Of a DNA stretch of 64,000 nt, positions 1-9,041 are shown piece after piece. The notes under the pieces were generated by a model. The model worked only from the letters and a program-made list of their open reading frames with translations. It did not search any database and was not told the origin of the DNA. This DNA comes from Phycicoccus avicenniae_A (lineage in GTDB: Bacteria > Actinomycetota > Actinomycetes > Actinomycetales > Dermatophilaceae): NCBI RefSeq assembly GCF_050496545.1, contig NZ_JBNVZV010000011.1, forward strand, positions 62,001-126,000, written 5' to 3'. The number at the start of each line of letters is the position of its first letter. Position 1 is the first letter of the stretch. Both the position numbers and the translations under genes were made by a program.

Positions 1-402
1 GCGGTCATCGGGCAGGCCCGCACGGAGGTCTCGCCGCTCGCGCTGGCGACGATGTCGGCGAGCATCGGTCGGGGCACCTACCTGCCGCCGGTGCTCGTCC
101 GGGGTGGTTCGGGCACACCGCGCCCGGCTCCGCTCGACGGTCAGGCGGTGGCCCAGATCCGCTCGATGATGTCGGAGGTCGTGACCTCCGGGACGGCGAC
201 GGTGCTGCGGGGCACCCCCGGCGGCACCGTGCGCGGCAAGACGGGCACCGCCGACCACGGCGTCGACGAGAAGCCGTACGTCTGGTTCACCGGCTACCAG
301 GGTGGCGTGGCCTTCGCGGTGCTCGTCGAGCAGGGCGCGAGCGGCGGGAAGGTCGCGGCGCCCCTCACCAAGCGGTTCCTCACCGCGCTCGCCGGCCGCT
401 GA
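1..402 (+). CDS. Penicillin-binding protein, C-terminal part of transpeptidase domain (5' truncated)
   Basis: The reading frame is open from the first base, so the gene begins outside the window; 133 residues are visible. The KTGTA motif (VRGKTGTADHG) is the third conserved box of the penicillin-binding transpeptidase fold, and the preceding SPLALATMSASIGRG stretch is typical of class B or PbpA-like proteins. The enzyme would cross-link peptidoglycan outside the membrane. The SxxK nucleophile box is not in view, so the class cannot be fixed. The gene converges on the cold-shock gene, and a strong hairpin lies between them. Confidence 0.85.
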   Translation, partial: AVIGQARTEVSPLALATMSASIGRGTYLPPVLVRGGSGTPRPAPLDGQAVAQIRSMMSEVVTSGTATVLRGTPGGTVRGKTGTADHGVDEKPYVWFTGYQGGVAFAVLVEQGASGGKVAAPLTKRFLTALAGR

Positions 403-464
403 CCGTCACCCCGCGCCGTACGACAAGTGACACATTCGTCGATTCCTGCACGCCCGGATGCGGA

Positions 465-496
465 CGACCCCCGCCCGGAGCACCGGACGGGGGTCG
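465..496. terminator. Bidirectional terminator hairpin between convergent genes
   Basis: A 9-bp perfect outer stem (CGACCCCCG / CGGGGGTCG) encloses a 4-bp inner stem (CCGG/CCGG) with an AGCA loop. It lies between the penicillin-binding protein (+) and the cold-shock gene (-), so it can end both transcripts. There is no U-tract, as is common in actinobacteria. Confidence 0.6.
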
Positions 497-517
497 CGAG
501 ACGCGGGGTTGCCGCGG

Positions 518-721
518 TCAGAGGGGGCGGACCTGCTCGGCCTGCGGACCCTTCGGACCCTGGGTGACCTCGTACTCGACCTTCTGGTTCTCGTCCAGGC
601 TGCGGTAGCCCTGGGTGTCGATCGCGGAGTAGTGGACGAACACGTCCGGGCCGCCGCCGTCCTGGGCGATGAACCCGAAGCCCTTCTCGGCGTTGAACCA
701 CTTCACGGTGCCCTGTGCCAT
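518..721 (-). CDS. cspA: Cold-shock protein (CspA family)
   Basis: A 67-residue single cold-shock domain. RNP1 (KGFGFI) and RNP2 (VFVHYSAI) are both visible, and the N-terminus GTVKWFNAEKGFGFI is the family signature. These proteins bind single-stranded RNA/DNA as an OB fold and act as RNA chaperones in the cytoplasm. The length is the usual 66-70 residues. A purine-rich AAGGAAGT lies about 10 nt upstream of the ATG. It is monocistronic, and the long leader to the right is compatible with the 5' UTR control known for the family. Confidence 0.95.
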   Translation of the reverse strand: MAQGTVKWFNAEKGFGFIAQDGGGPDVFVHYSAIDTQGYRSLDENQKVEYEVTQGPKGPQAEQVRPL

Positions 722-916
722 GTGGGGGGTACTTCCTTTTCCTGTGTGTCACTCGACCGGCACCCTACGCACCGACCGTGGATGCGACTCCAGCCCCCTG
801 TGGCGCGAGGGTAGTTCGACCTTCGAGGTACTGCTGTTGCTGCAACCGCCAGCGAACCTAGCACGGGAGGCTCGCTCGCGCCGGTCGCCGCGGAGGGCCG
901 GTCCACGACCCGGTCC

Positions 917-1312
917 TCAGGGGTCCGGGAAGCGGACGACGAGCACGTCGCACCCGGCGAGCCGCAGCACCTCCCCGACCGTGCCGTCGGTCCCGCCGCC
1001 GAGCGGGCGACGGGGCCGGATGCCGATGACGAGGAGCCGGGCCGCACAGGCCTCGGCGGCCGTGACGAGCTCGTCGGCGGGCGCGAGCCCGCGCGCCGGT
1101 TGCCGGACCTCGTGCGGCACACCGGCGTCGGCGAGGGGCCGGCACACGGCGTCGATGTCGCGGGGGTCGGCCAGGGCGGCGCGGCGGGGGGAGCCGTCCG
1201 GCCCGGCGTTGACGACGACGAGGGGCTCGCAGGTGCGCACCGCCTCGGCCACCGCCGCCTCGAGGGCGGCGAGGCCGTCCCTCCGCGGCACGTAGCCGAC
1301 GACGATGGTCAT
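917..1312 (-). CDS. Universal stress protein family
   Basis: 131 residues starting MTIVVGYVPRRDGLAALEAA. Two features fit a single UspA domain: the opening beta strand and a late LLVIGIRPRRPLGG-x-GTVGEVLRLAGCDVLVVR segment, which resembles the G-2x-G-9x-G(S/T) ATP-binding loop. The ATG at 1312 was chosen because GGAG sits 6 nt upstream; longer in-frame starts lack this site. Its role would be ATP-linked stress adaptation in the cytosol. The loop is slightly degenerate, so nucleotide binding is uncertain. Confidence 0.8.
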   Translation of the reverse strand: MTIVVGYVPRRDGLAALEAAVAEAVRTCEPLVVVNAGPDGSPRRAALADPRDIDAVCRPLADAGVPHEVRQPARGLAPADELVTAAEACAARLLVIGIRPRRPLGGGTDGTVGEVLRLAGCDVLVVRFPDP

Positions 1313-1421
1313 GGCGCACTCCGTTGTGGCACAGGGGATCACGCCCAGTGCTGCGGCTCGGGGGCGGGAGGGGAGGACGGGGCGCCGCACCCGGTCGTCC
1401 TCCGGGTGCGGCGCCCCGCGA

Positions 1422-2255
<834 letters not shown>

Positions 2256-2285
2256 CGGGGCCCCCGGAAAGTATCGGAGTCGGGT

Positions 2286-2302
2286 CCCATGCTCTGCATG
2301 GG
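2286..2302. repeat. CCCATGC-TCT-GCATGGG hairpin within the sugar-transport operon
   Basis: A 7-bp perfect inverted repeat with a TCT loop sits in the gap between permease and ATPase genes. The 23-bp surrounding sequence from 2281 to 2303 recurs exactly at 32145-32167 in the tandem repeat after tRNA-Gly. It may be a dispersed repeat or an mRNA-processing hairpin; the function is unknown. Confidence 0.6.
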
Positions 2303-2334
2303 CCGGAGGAGCGCAGAACTTCCTGGGGTGATGC

Positions 2335-3360
<1,026 letters not shown>

Positions 3361-3362
3361 GC

Positions 3363-4466
3363 TCAGTTGCCCCAGCAGATGTCGGCGCCCTTGGTGGAGT
3401 CGATGCTCTCGACGCCGTCCACGGGCTTGTCGGTGACCAGCGCGACGCCGGTGTCGAAGAAGTCGAGACCCTCGGTGGTCTGCGGCTTCTCGCCACCACG
3501 GGCGATCTTGGCGATCGCCTCCATGCCGAGGGTCGCCATCTTCAGCGGGTACTGCTGGGCGGTGGCACCGATGACGCCGTCCTTGACCGACTTGACGCCG
3601 GCGCAGCCACCGTCGACGGAGACGATCGTGGCCTTCTTGCCGGCCGCCTGGAGGGCGGCGTTGGCGCCGACCGCGGCGGGCTCGTTGATCGTGTAGACGA
3701 GGTTGATGTTCGGGTTCTTCGCGAGGCACTTCTCCATCGCGGAGCGGCCGCCGTCCTCGGCGCCGTTGGACGCCTCGTTGCAGACGATCGTGTAGGTGCC
3801 GCCGGAGTAGTTCCCGGTCTTGGCCTCGTCGCCGTTCTTCTTGCCGTCGGCGACGTCGATGCCCATGCCCTCGAGGAAGCCCTGGTCGCGGTTGTAGTCG
3901 ACCGAGACGACCTTGTCGTCGAACAGGTCGAGGAGGGCGATGACGGCCGGCTGCCCGTTGAGGGTCTTTGCGGCCCACTGCCCGTCGAGCTTGCCCGCGT
4001 TGCGGTTGTCGGTGGCGAAGGTGATGTCGACGGTGTCGGCCGGGTCCGGCGGGGTGTCGAGGGCGATGACGTAGAGGCCGGCGTCGCGGGCCTTCTTGAT
4101 GGCGGCGTTGACGCCGGTGGACATCGGGGTGATGAGGATCCCCTTGTCCTGACGGGCGATGGCGTTCTCGATGGCCGTGATCTGGCCCTGGTCGTCACCC
4201 TCCTCCTTGCCGGAGGCGATGGTGAGCTTGACGTTGTTCTTGCTCGCGTCGGCCTGCGCACCCTTCTGCATGGCGACGAAGAACGGGTTCGTGGAGTCCT
4301 TGGTGATGAGGGTGACGCCGACGGCGGCCTCGCCGCCACCACCGCTCCCCGAGTCCGAGGCGCTCTCGCGGTTGCAGGCGGCTGCGGTGAGGGCGAGGCC
4401 GACGATGCCGACCGAGGCGACGACGCGGCGGGCCGCGCGCGTCGTGGAAACCTGACGGATGTGCAT
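3363..4466 (-). CDS. Sugar-binding lipoprotein of ABC transporter (periplasmic-binding type 1)
   Basis: 367 residues. A twin-arginine-containing basic start and hydrophobic core end in LTAAAC, so Cys31 is the lipidation site. The mature protein (GVTLITKDSTNPFFVAMQKG) is a Peripla_BP_4 fold typical of ribose/fructose/galactose binding proteins. The ATG at 4466 was chosen because AAAGGAG lies about 11 nt upstream. It is the first gene of the operon and divergent from the lacI-type regulator. The sugar cannot be read from the sequence; the fructose-type assignment rests on the single-domain ATPase partner. Confidence 0.9.
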   Translation of the reverse strand: MHIRQVSTTRAARRVVASVGIVGLALTAAACNRESASDSGSGGGGEAAVGVTLITKDSTNPFFVAMQKGAQADASKNNVKLTIASGKEEGDDQGQITAIENAIARQDKGILITPMSTGVNAAIKKARDAGLYVIALDTPPDPADTVDITFATDNRNAGKLDGQWAAKTLNGQPAVIALLDLFDDKVVSVDYNRDQGFLEGMGIDVADGKKNGDEAKTGNYSGGTYTIVCNEASNGAEDGGRSAMEKCLAKNPNINLVYTINEPAAVGANAALQAAGKKATIVSVDGGCAGVKSVKDGVIGATAQQYPLKMATLGMEAIAKIARGGEKPQTTEGLDFFDTGVALVTDKPVDGVESIDSTKGADICWGN

Positions 4467-4517
4467 GATCCGTGACTCTCCTTTGAGTTCTGGGCTGGGC
4501 CGGACGACGCTGCCTCG

Positions 4518-4531
4518 TGACAACGTTGTCA
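4518..4531. promoter_or_regulatory. LacI-family operator, perfect palindrome
   Basis: TGACAACGTTGTCA is a perfect 14-bp palindrome with the central CG usual for LacI-family operators. It lies about 50 nt upstream of the binding-protein ATG, where repressor would block the transport operon. Confidence 0.75.
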
Positions 4532-4589
4532 GGGACTATTTGTAGCGTCCGCTTGCGCGCAGGTCAAGGGATCCGTTAAACATCGTGAT

Positions 4590-5636
4590 GTGGCTGTGAC
4601 ATCGTTGTCAGACTCTGGCAAGTCCCGAGCGACGATGCGCGACGTCGCCGCGCTCGCCGGCGTGAGCCTCAAGACCGTCTCGCGGGTGGTCAACGAGGAG
4701 GCCGGGGTCTCCCCCGACGTGCGCGAGCGGGTCACCGCCGCGGTGCGCCGCCTCGACTACCGCCCGAACCTCGCCGCGAGCAACCTGCGCCGCACCGGCG
4801 CCCGCTCCGGGCTCGTCGGCGTCCTCGTCCAGGACATCTCCAACTCCTTCTCGGCCGGCGTGCTCCGCGCCCTCGAGGACGTCGCCCGCTCGCACCGGAC
4901 CGCCGTCCTCGCGGCGAGCCTCGACGAAGGGGTCGACCGCGAGCAGGCCATCGTGCACGACCTCGTCACCCGACGCGTCGACGGCCTCGTCATCATGCCC
5001 GCGAGCCAGCGCCAGGACTACCTCGTCGCCGAGCTGCGCACCGGCACACCGGCCGTCTTCGTCGACCGTCCCCCGCGCGGGGTGGACGCCGACTCGGTGG
5101 TCGTCGACAACCTGCTCGGGGCGCGGCTGGCCACCGAGCACCTCCTGCAGCTCGGGCACCGCCGCATCGCCGGCCTGTTCCACCTGCCGCAGATCCCCAC
5201 GGCGCACGACCGCATCGAGGGCTTCGCCGCGGCGCACACCGACCGGGGGGTCCGCCCGGACCCGCGGCTCGTCGTCGAGGGGATCGGCTCGACCGACGAG
5301 GCGACCGAGGTCGTCCACCGGCTCCTCGACCTCGACGACCCGCCCTCGGCCATCTTCGCCGGCCGCAACATCCTCGCGTCCGGAGCCGTGCGCGCCCTCG
5401 CCGAGCGCGGCCTGCGCCGGTCGGTCGCGCTCGTGAGCTTCGACGACTTCCCGATGGCCGACCTGCTCGACCCCGGGCTGACCGTCGTGCGGCAGGACGT
5501 CGGACGCATCGGCCGCACGGTGGGGCAGATGCTCTTCGAGCGGATCGGCGGCGAGAGCTCACCGCCGCGGCACGTCGTCGTCGAGCCGACGCTCGTCGTG
5601 CGGGGTTCCGGCGAGATCGCGCCCCCCGGGGCCTGA
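4590..5636 (+). CDS. LacI-family transcriptional regulator of the adjacent sugar transporter
   Basis: 348 residues. The N-terminal helix-turn-helix is MRDVAALAGVSLKTVSRVVNE, followed by the hinge PNLAASNLR and a periplasmic-binding-like effector domain. It is divergent from the sugar ABC operon, so local control is very likely. The GTG at 4590 is the longest start, but the second operator lies inside its first codons. GTG 4596 and ATG 4635 are alternatives, and none has a clear Shine-Dalgarno site. The effector is presumably the transported sugar (inference). Confidence 0.9.
   Translation: MAVTSLSDSGKSRATMRDVAALAGVSLKTVSRVVNEEAGVSPDVRERVTAAVRRLDYRPNLAASNLRRTGARSGLVGVLVQDISNSFSAGVLRALEDVARSHRTAVLAASLDEGVDREQAIVHDLVTRRVDGLVIMPASQRQDYLVAELRTGTPAVFVDRPPRGVDADSVVVDNLLGARLATEHLLQLGHRRIAGLFHLPQIPTAHDRIEGFAAAHTDRGVRPDPRLVVEGIGSTDEATEVVHRLLDLDDPPSAIFAGRNILASGAVRALAERGLRRSVALVSFDDFPMADLLDPGLTVVRQDVGRIGRTVGQMLFERIGGESSPPRHVVVEPTLVVRGSGEIAPPGA
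4597..4610. promoter_or_regulatory. Second LacI-family operator copy
   Basis: TGACATCGTTGTCA differs from the perfect operator at 4518 by one base. The spacing of 79 bp centre to centre would allow one repressor tetramer to loop the DNA or two dimers to bind separately. It overlaps the regulator's own start, which suggests autoregulation. Confidence 0.7.
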
Positions 5637-5662
5637 GCCGCCCGGGGCCCGAGCCGCCCGGG

Positions 5663-6079
5663 TCAGAGGTCCTTGCGCAGGTGCACGTCGGCGCTGCCGC
5701 GCTCGGGCACGTCCTCCCAGCGGAAGAGCTCGCGGTAGCCGGACCGCTCGTAGAAGGCGGGCGCCTGGAACGTGAACGACGTGACGTAGACGTGCGCGCA
5801 GCCCCGGCGGCGCGCTTCGTCCTCGAAGGCCTCGAGCAGACGCCGGCCGGTGCCGGTACCGCGCTGGTCCTCGCGCACCCACGTCATGCCGATGCCCGCC
5901 GCGACGCCCCACGTCCAGCCGGAGATGCCGGCCACCAGCTCGTCGTCGTCGTCGGTGACCCGCACCGTGAGCTCCTCGGCCGGAGCGAGCCCCGGTGTGG
6001 CGGAGGCGTTCACGCGGTCGAGCTCGTCAGAGAGCCGCTGGTCGAGGTCGGCGTCGGCGGTGCCGGTCGTCAGGCGCAT
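5663..6079 (-). CDS. GNAT-family N-acetyltransferase
   Basis: 138 residues with the GNAT acetyl-CoA loop REDQRGTGTGRRLLEAFEDEA (the Q/RxxGxG/A motif) near residues 70-90. The following C-terminal half, YVTSFTFQAPAFYERSGYRE, is also typical. It transfers an acetyl group from acetyl-CoA to an unknown amine. GAGGA lies 8 nt before the ATG at 6079. It sits 32 nt downstream of the DUF1206 gene on the same strand and may be co-transcribed with it. Confidence 0.88.
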   Translation of the reverse strand: MRLTTGTADADLDQRLSDELDRVNASATPGLAPAEELTVRVTDDDDELVAGISGWTWGVAAGIGMTWVREDQRGTGTGRRLLEAFEDEARRRGCAHVYVTSFTFQAPAFYERSGYRELFRWEDVPERGSADVHLRKDL

Positions 6080-6111
6080 CCGGCCATCCTCGCCGATGCC
6101 CGCCCGGGGCG

Positions 6112-7080
6112 TCAGCGGCGGAGGTGGCGGGCCCGGGTCATCAGGTAGACGCCGAAGGCGACCAGCCCGGCCGAGACCACGGCGAGCGCGTACCGCCCGG
6201 CCGGTGCGTCCTGGAGGAAGCGCAGCGCGCCGTCGATGCCGGTGGAGGCGCTGACGTCGTGGGTCCACGCGGCGATGACGAACAGCAGCCCGACGATGCC
6301 GAAGGCCACGCCGCGGGCGACGAACCCGACGATGCCGACGAGCACGAGGACCCGGCCGGGTCGGCGCGCGAGGTCGACGAGGAAGTCGCGCGAGAGCCCC
6401 GACCAGACGCTGAAGACCCCCACGCCGGCCACCGCCAGACCGGTGCCGATGACGAGCAGCACGCCTCCGGGGAGGGCCAGGAGGGAGCGGGTGATGCCGA
6501 CCGTCGAGTCCCTGCTCGTCTGTCCCGCACCGATGGCGAAGGCGGCGGCCGCCCAGGCCACCGTGGCGTACGCGATGCCGTCGGCCGCGTGCTCGAGGCG
6601 CTTCAGCCGGGTGCGGCAGTGCCGCCCGGTCACGGCGCGCGCGAGGTTCCACACCGTGACCACGGCGAAGCCGACGAACCCCACCCAGAGCACCGCCCGG
6701 CCGCCGAGCGAGGTGGCGATGGAGGTCAAGGCGCCGGACTCGTCCGCGGTGCTGCCGCTGCGCCCGAGCCAGACGATCTGCAGGCCGGCCCAGCCCATCG
6801 CCGCGTGCAGCAGGCCGTCGAGGAAGAACCCCAGGCGTGCGCCGGTGCTCACCGCGGCGTGCGTCTCGGCCACCTCGGCCGCCGCCACGGTGACCTCGGC
6901 GACCTGGTGGGCCGTCTCGGCGACCGCCTCGACCGCGTCGTGGGCGGTTTCCACGGCGTCGTGCGCGGCGTCCGCGACCGGGGCCACGAGGTCCGCTGCG
7001 GCCTCCCGCACCCCGTCCAGCGCCGTCCGCTCCTCGGTGCCCGGGACGGCCGTGCCGCTCGCGGGCGTGTCGGTGCTCAT
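6112..7080 (-). CDS. DUF1206 membrane protein
   Basis: 322 residues. A roughly 80-residue alanine/histidine-rich N-terminal part is rich in DAVE/AETAH repeats and is probably helical. Three repeated pairs of transmembrane helices follow, each with a G-F-x-A-R/W-GxA pattern typical of DUF1206. The function is unknown; it is an integral membrane protein. Its ATG overlaps the cupin stop as ATGA, indicating translational coupling. Confidence 0.82.
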   Translation of the reverse strand: MSTDTPASGTAVPGTEERTALDGVREAAADLVAPVADAAHDAVETAHDAVEAVAETAHQVAEVTVAAAEVAETHAAVSTGARLGFFLDGLLHAAMGWAGLQIVWLGRSGSTADESGALTSIATSLGGRAVLWVGFVGFAVVTVWNLARAVTGRHCRTRLKRLEHAADGIAYATVAWAAAAFAIGAGQTSRDSTVGITRSLLALPGGVLLVIGTGLAVAGVGVFSVWSGLSRDFLVDLARRPGRVLVLVGIVGFVARGVAFGIVGLLFVIAAWTHDVSASTGIDGALRFLQDAPAGRYALAVVSAGLVAFGVYLMTRARHLRR

Positions 7081-7472
7081 CCCCGTCCCCGGTGGGGCGC
7101 CGGCGCCTCCGCGACGTTGACGGTCGGGATGCCGGTGCCGGCACGGGCGATGACGGCGAGCGAGGGCTCGCGGCCGGGGTTGGACTCGCGGTGCACGGTG
7201 AGCGGCGGGACGTGCACGTAGCTGCCGGCCGTCGCGTCGACCCAGCCCTCGACGCCCTCGCACTCGAGGCGGAGGACGCCGCGCACGACGTAGAGGACGC
7301 TGCGGTTCGTGTCGTGGTGGTGCCACCCGGAGACGGCGCCGGGATCGGTGACCACCTGCCCCGCCCAGAGCCCGGGGACCTCGAGCGCGCGGCGGCGGAG
7401 CATCCCGGACGTCGGGTCGGCCTCGACGAGCTCGTCGTCGCGCACGACGCGCACGGGTTCCCGGTCGACCAT
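7077..7472 (-). CDS. Cupin-domain protein
   Basis: 131 residues with a single conserved double-stranded beta-helix. The metal-site motif is GWHHHDTNRSVLYVVRGVLRLE, corresponding to cupin motif 1, followed by a second motif with a late histidine (HVPPLTVHRESN). It is probably a small cytosolic metal-binding enzyme or sensor. It is first in an operon with DUF1206 (4-nt overlap). The substrate is not inferable. Confidence 0.82.
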   Translation of the reverse strand: MVDREPVRVVRDDELVEADPTSGMLRRRALEVPGLWAGQVVTDPGAVSGWHHHDTNRSVLYVVRGVLRLECEGVEGWVDATAGSYVHVPPLTVHRESNPGREPSLAVIARAGTGIPTVNVAEAPAPHRGRG

Positions 7473-7571
7473 CCCGCCACGGTAGACCCGAGCGGGCCGG
7501 TGGTCGGGGGAACGGGTTCGGCGGGCGCCCGGCGGGTAGGGGACGGGCACCGACGAGAGGAGGGACGCCCC

Positions 7572-8939
7572 GTGCGTCCGACCACCACCCCGACCACCGG
7601 GGCGCTCGTGACCGGCGCCTCGAGCGGCATCGGCCGCGCCACCGCCGTGCGCCTGGCGCGAGACGGTGTCGAGGTCGTCGCGACCGGGCGCGACCTCGCC
7701 GCCCTGGCACCCGTCGTCGACGCCTGCCGGGAGGCCGGGGGCACCGCCCGCGCCGAGGTCCTCGACGTCCGTGACGACGCCGCCGTGCGCCGGGTGGTCG
7801 ACGAGGCCGCGGCCCGGCACGGACGCGGACTGGCCGTCGTGCACAGCGCCGCCGTCGTGGCGTACGGGCACTTCGAGGAGGTCCCGCCGGACGTCCTCGC
7901 CGACGTCGTCGACACCGACGTGCTCGGGACCGTCCACGTGGCCCGGGCGGCGCTGCAGGCGTTCCGGCGCACGGGCGGCGGTCACCTCGTCGTGGTCGGC
8001 TCGCTGCTCGGGCAGATCGCCACCCCCTACATGAGCCCGTACGTCCTCTCGAAGTGGGCCGTGCACGGCCTCGTCCGCACCCTGCAGATCGAGACCCGTG
8101 ACCGCGTCGGGACCGAGGTCTCGCTCATCGCGCCGGGCGGCATCGACACCCCCGTCTACCGGCAGGCCGCGACGGTGCTGGGCCGGCACGGGTCGCCACC
8201 ACCGCCCGTCCGCTCCGACGACGCCGTCGCCGCCCGGGTCGCGCGCGTCCTGCGCCGCCCGCGCCGGCTGACCCACGTCGGACCCGGCAACCCCGTGGCC
8301 GTCGCCGGCTTCCGGATGATGCCCGGCGTCTTCGACGTGCTCGTCACCCCGCTGATGCGCACCCTCGGCCTCTCGACCTGGACCGGGCTGGAGCCCACGC
8401 CCGGCAACGTCCACAGCCCCCGGCACCCCGCGCCGCCCGACCCCGAGGAGCACCCCGTGACCGACCGGCAGCTGCACCGGCCCCGCGTCTCGCGCACCGT
8501 CACCGCCCCTGCGGAGGCGGTGTGGAAGGTCCTCGCCGACGGCTGGCAGTATCCGCTGTGGGTCGTCGGCGCGGCCCGGGCCCGCGACGTCGACCGCTCC
8601 TGGCCCGAGCCGGGGAGCCGCATCCACCACAGCGTCGGCACGTGGCCGCTCACCATCTCGGACTCCACCGTCGTCGAGGAGGCCAGGGCGCCGCACCACC
8701 TGGTCCTCACGGCTCGGGGCTGGCCGGCCGGTGAGGCGCGGGTGGAGATCGAGATCGTGCCCGACGGGCCCGAGACCTGCACGGTCTCCATCGCCGAGGA
8801 CGCCTCGAGCGGGCCGGGGAGGCTCGTGCCGATGCCGGTGCGGCAGGCGGGCATCCTGCCCCGCAACCGGGAGACCCTCCTGCGGCTGGCGCTGCTGGCC
8901 GAGGGTCGGTACCGCGAGGAGCTCGCCGACCGCGGCTGA
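7572..8939 (+). CDS. Fusion of short-chain dehydrogenase/reductase (SDR) and SRPBCC domain
   Basis: 455 residues. Residues 1-290 are a classical SDR: cofactor loop TGASSGIG, catalytic Ser in VVGSLLGQ and YVLSK (YxxxK). Residues from about 300 are an SRPBCC (START-like) domain resembling polyketide cyclase/dehydrase family proteins. GTG 7572 follows AGGAGG by 8 nt. No stop separates the halves, yet an in-frame GTG at 8457 is preceded by GAGGAG, which looks like a former or still active internal ribosome site. So one fusion protein, possibly also a separate SRPBCC protein, may be made. The substrate is unknown. Confidence 0.85.
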   Translation: MRPTTTPTTGALVTGASSGIGRATAVRLARDGVEVVATGRDLAALAPVVDACREAGGTARAEVLDVRDDAAVRRVVDEAAARHGRGLAVVHSAAVVAYGHFEEVPPDVLADVVDTDVLGTVHVARAALQAFRRTGGGHLVVVGSLLGQIATPYMSPYVLSKWAVHGLVRTLQIETRDRVGTEVSLIAPGGIDTPVYRQAATVLGRHGSPPPPVRSDDAVAARVARVLRRPRRLTHVGPGNPVAVAGFRMMPGVFDVLVTPLMRTLGLSTWTGLEPTPGNVHSPRHPAPPDPEEHPVTDRQLHRPRVSRTVTAPAEAVWKVLADGWQYPLWVVGAARARDVDRSWPEPGSRIHHSVGTWPLTISDSTVVEEARAPHHLVLTARGWPAGEARVEIEIVPDGPETCTVSIAEDASSGPGRLVPMPVRQAGILPRNRETLLRLALLAEGRYREELADRG

Positions 8940-8950
8940 GCGCCAGCCGG

Positions 8951-8995
8951 GTCGAGGTGATGTCGGCCCGCCGGACGGCCCGGGATCACCTCGAT
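8951..8995. repeat. Intergenic hairpin repeat, family B (copy 1)
   Basis: The arms TCGAGGTGA (8952-8960) and TCACCTCGA (8986-8994) bracket a GC-rich centre. Related elements occur at 32266 and 32340. Confidence 0.6.
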
Positions 8996-9014
8996 GCGGT
9001 GCGCTTCACGACGT

Positions 9015-9038
9015 GTCGAGGTGATGTCGGCCCGCCGG
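9015..9038. repeat. Family B half-copy, 24-bp direct repeat of 8951-8974
   Basis: The left half of the hairpin at 8951 is repeated exactly 64 bp downstream, ending 3 bases before the stop of the FAD oxidoreductase gene. The right arm is missing. Confidence 0.6.
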
Positions 9039-9041
9039 CCG

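Noticed and set aside
8457..8939. SRPBCC as a fully separate gene
   Set aside because: There is no stop codon between the SDR and SRPBCC parts, so the primary product must be the fusion. Internal initiation is only a possibility.
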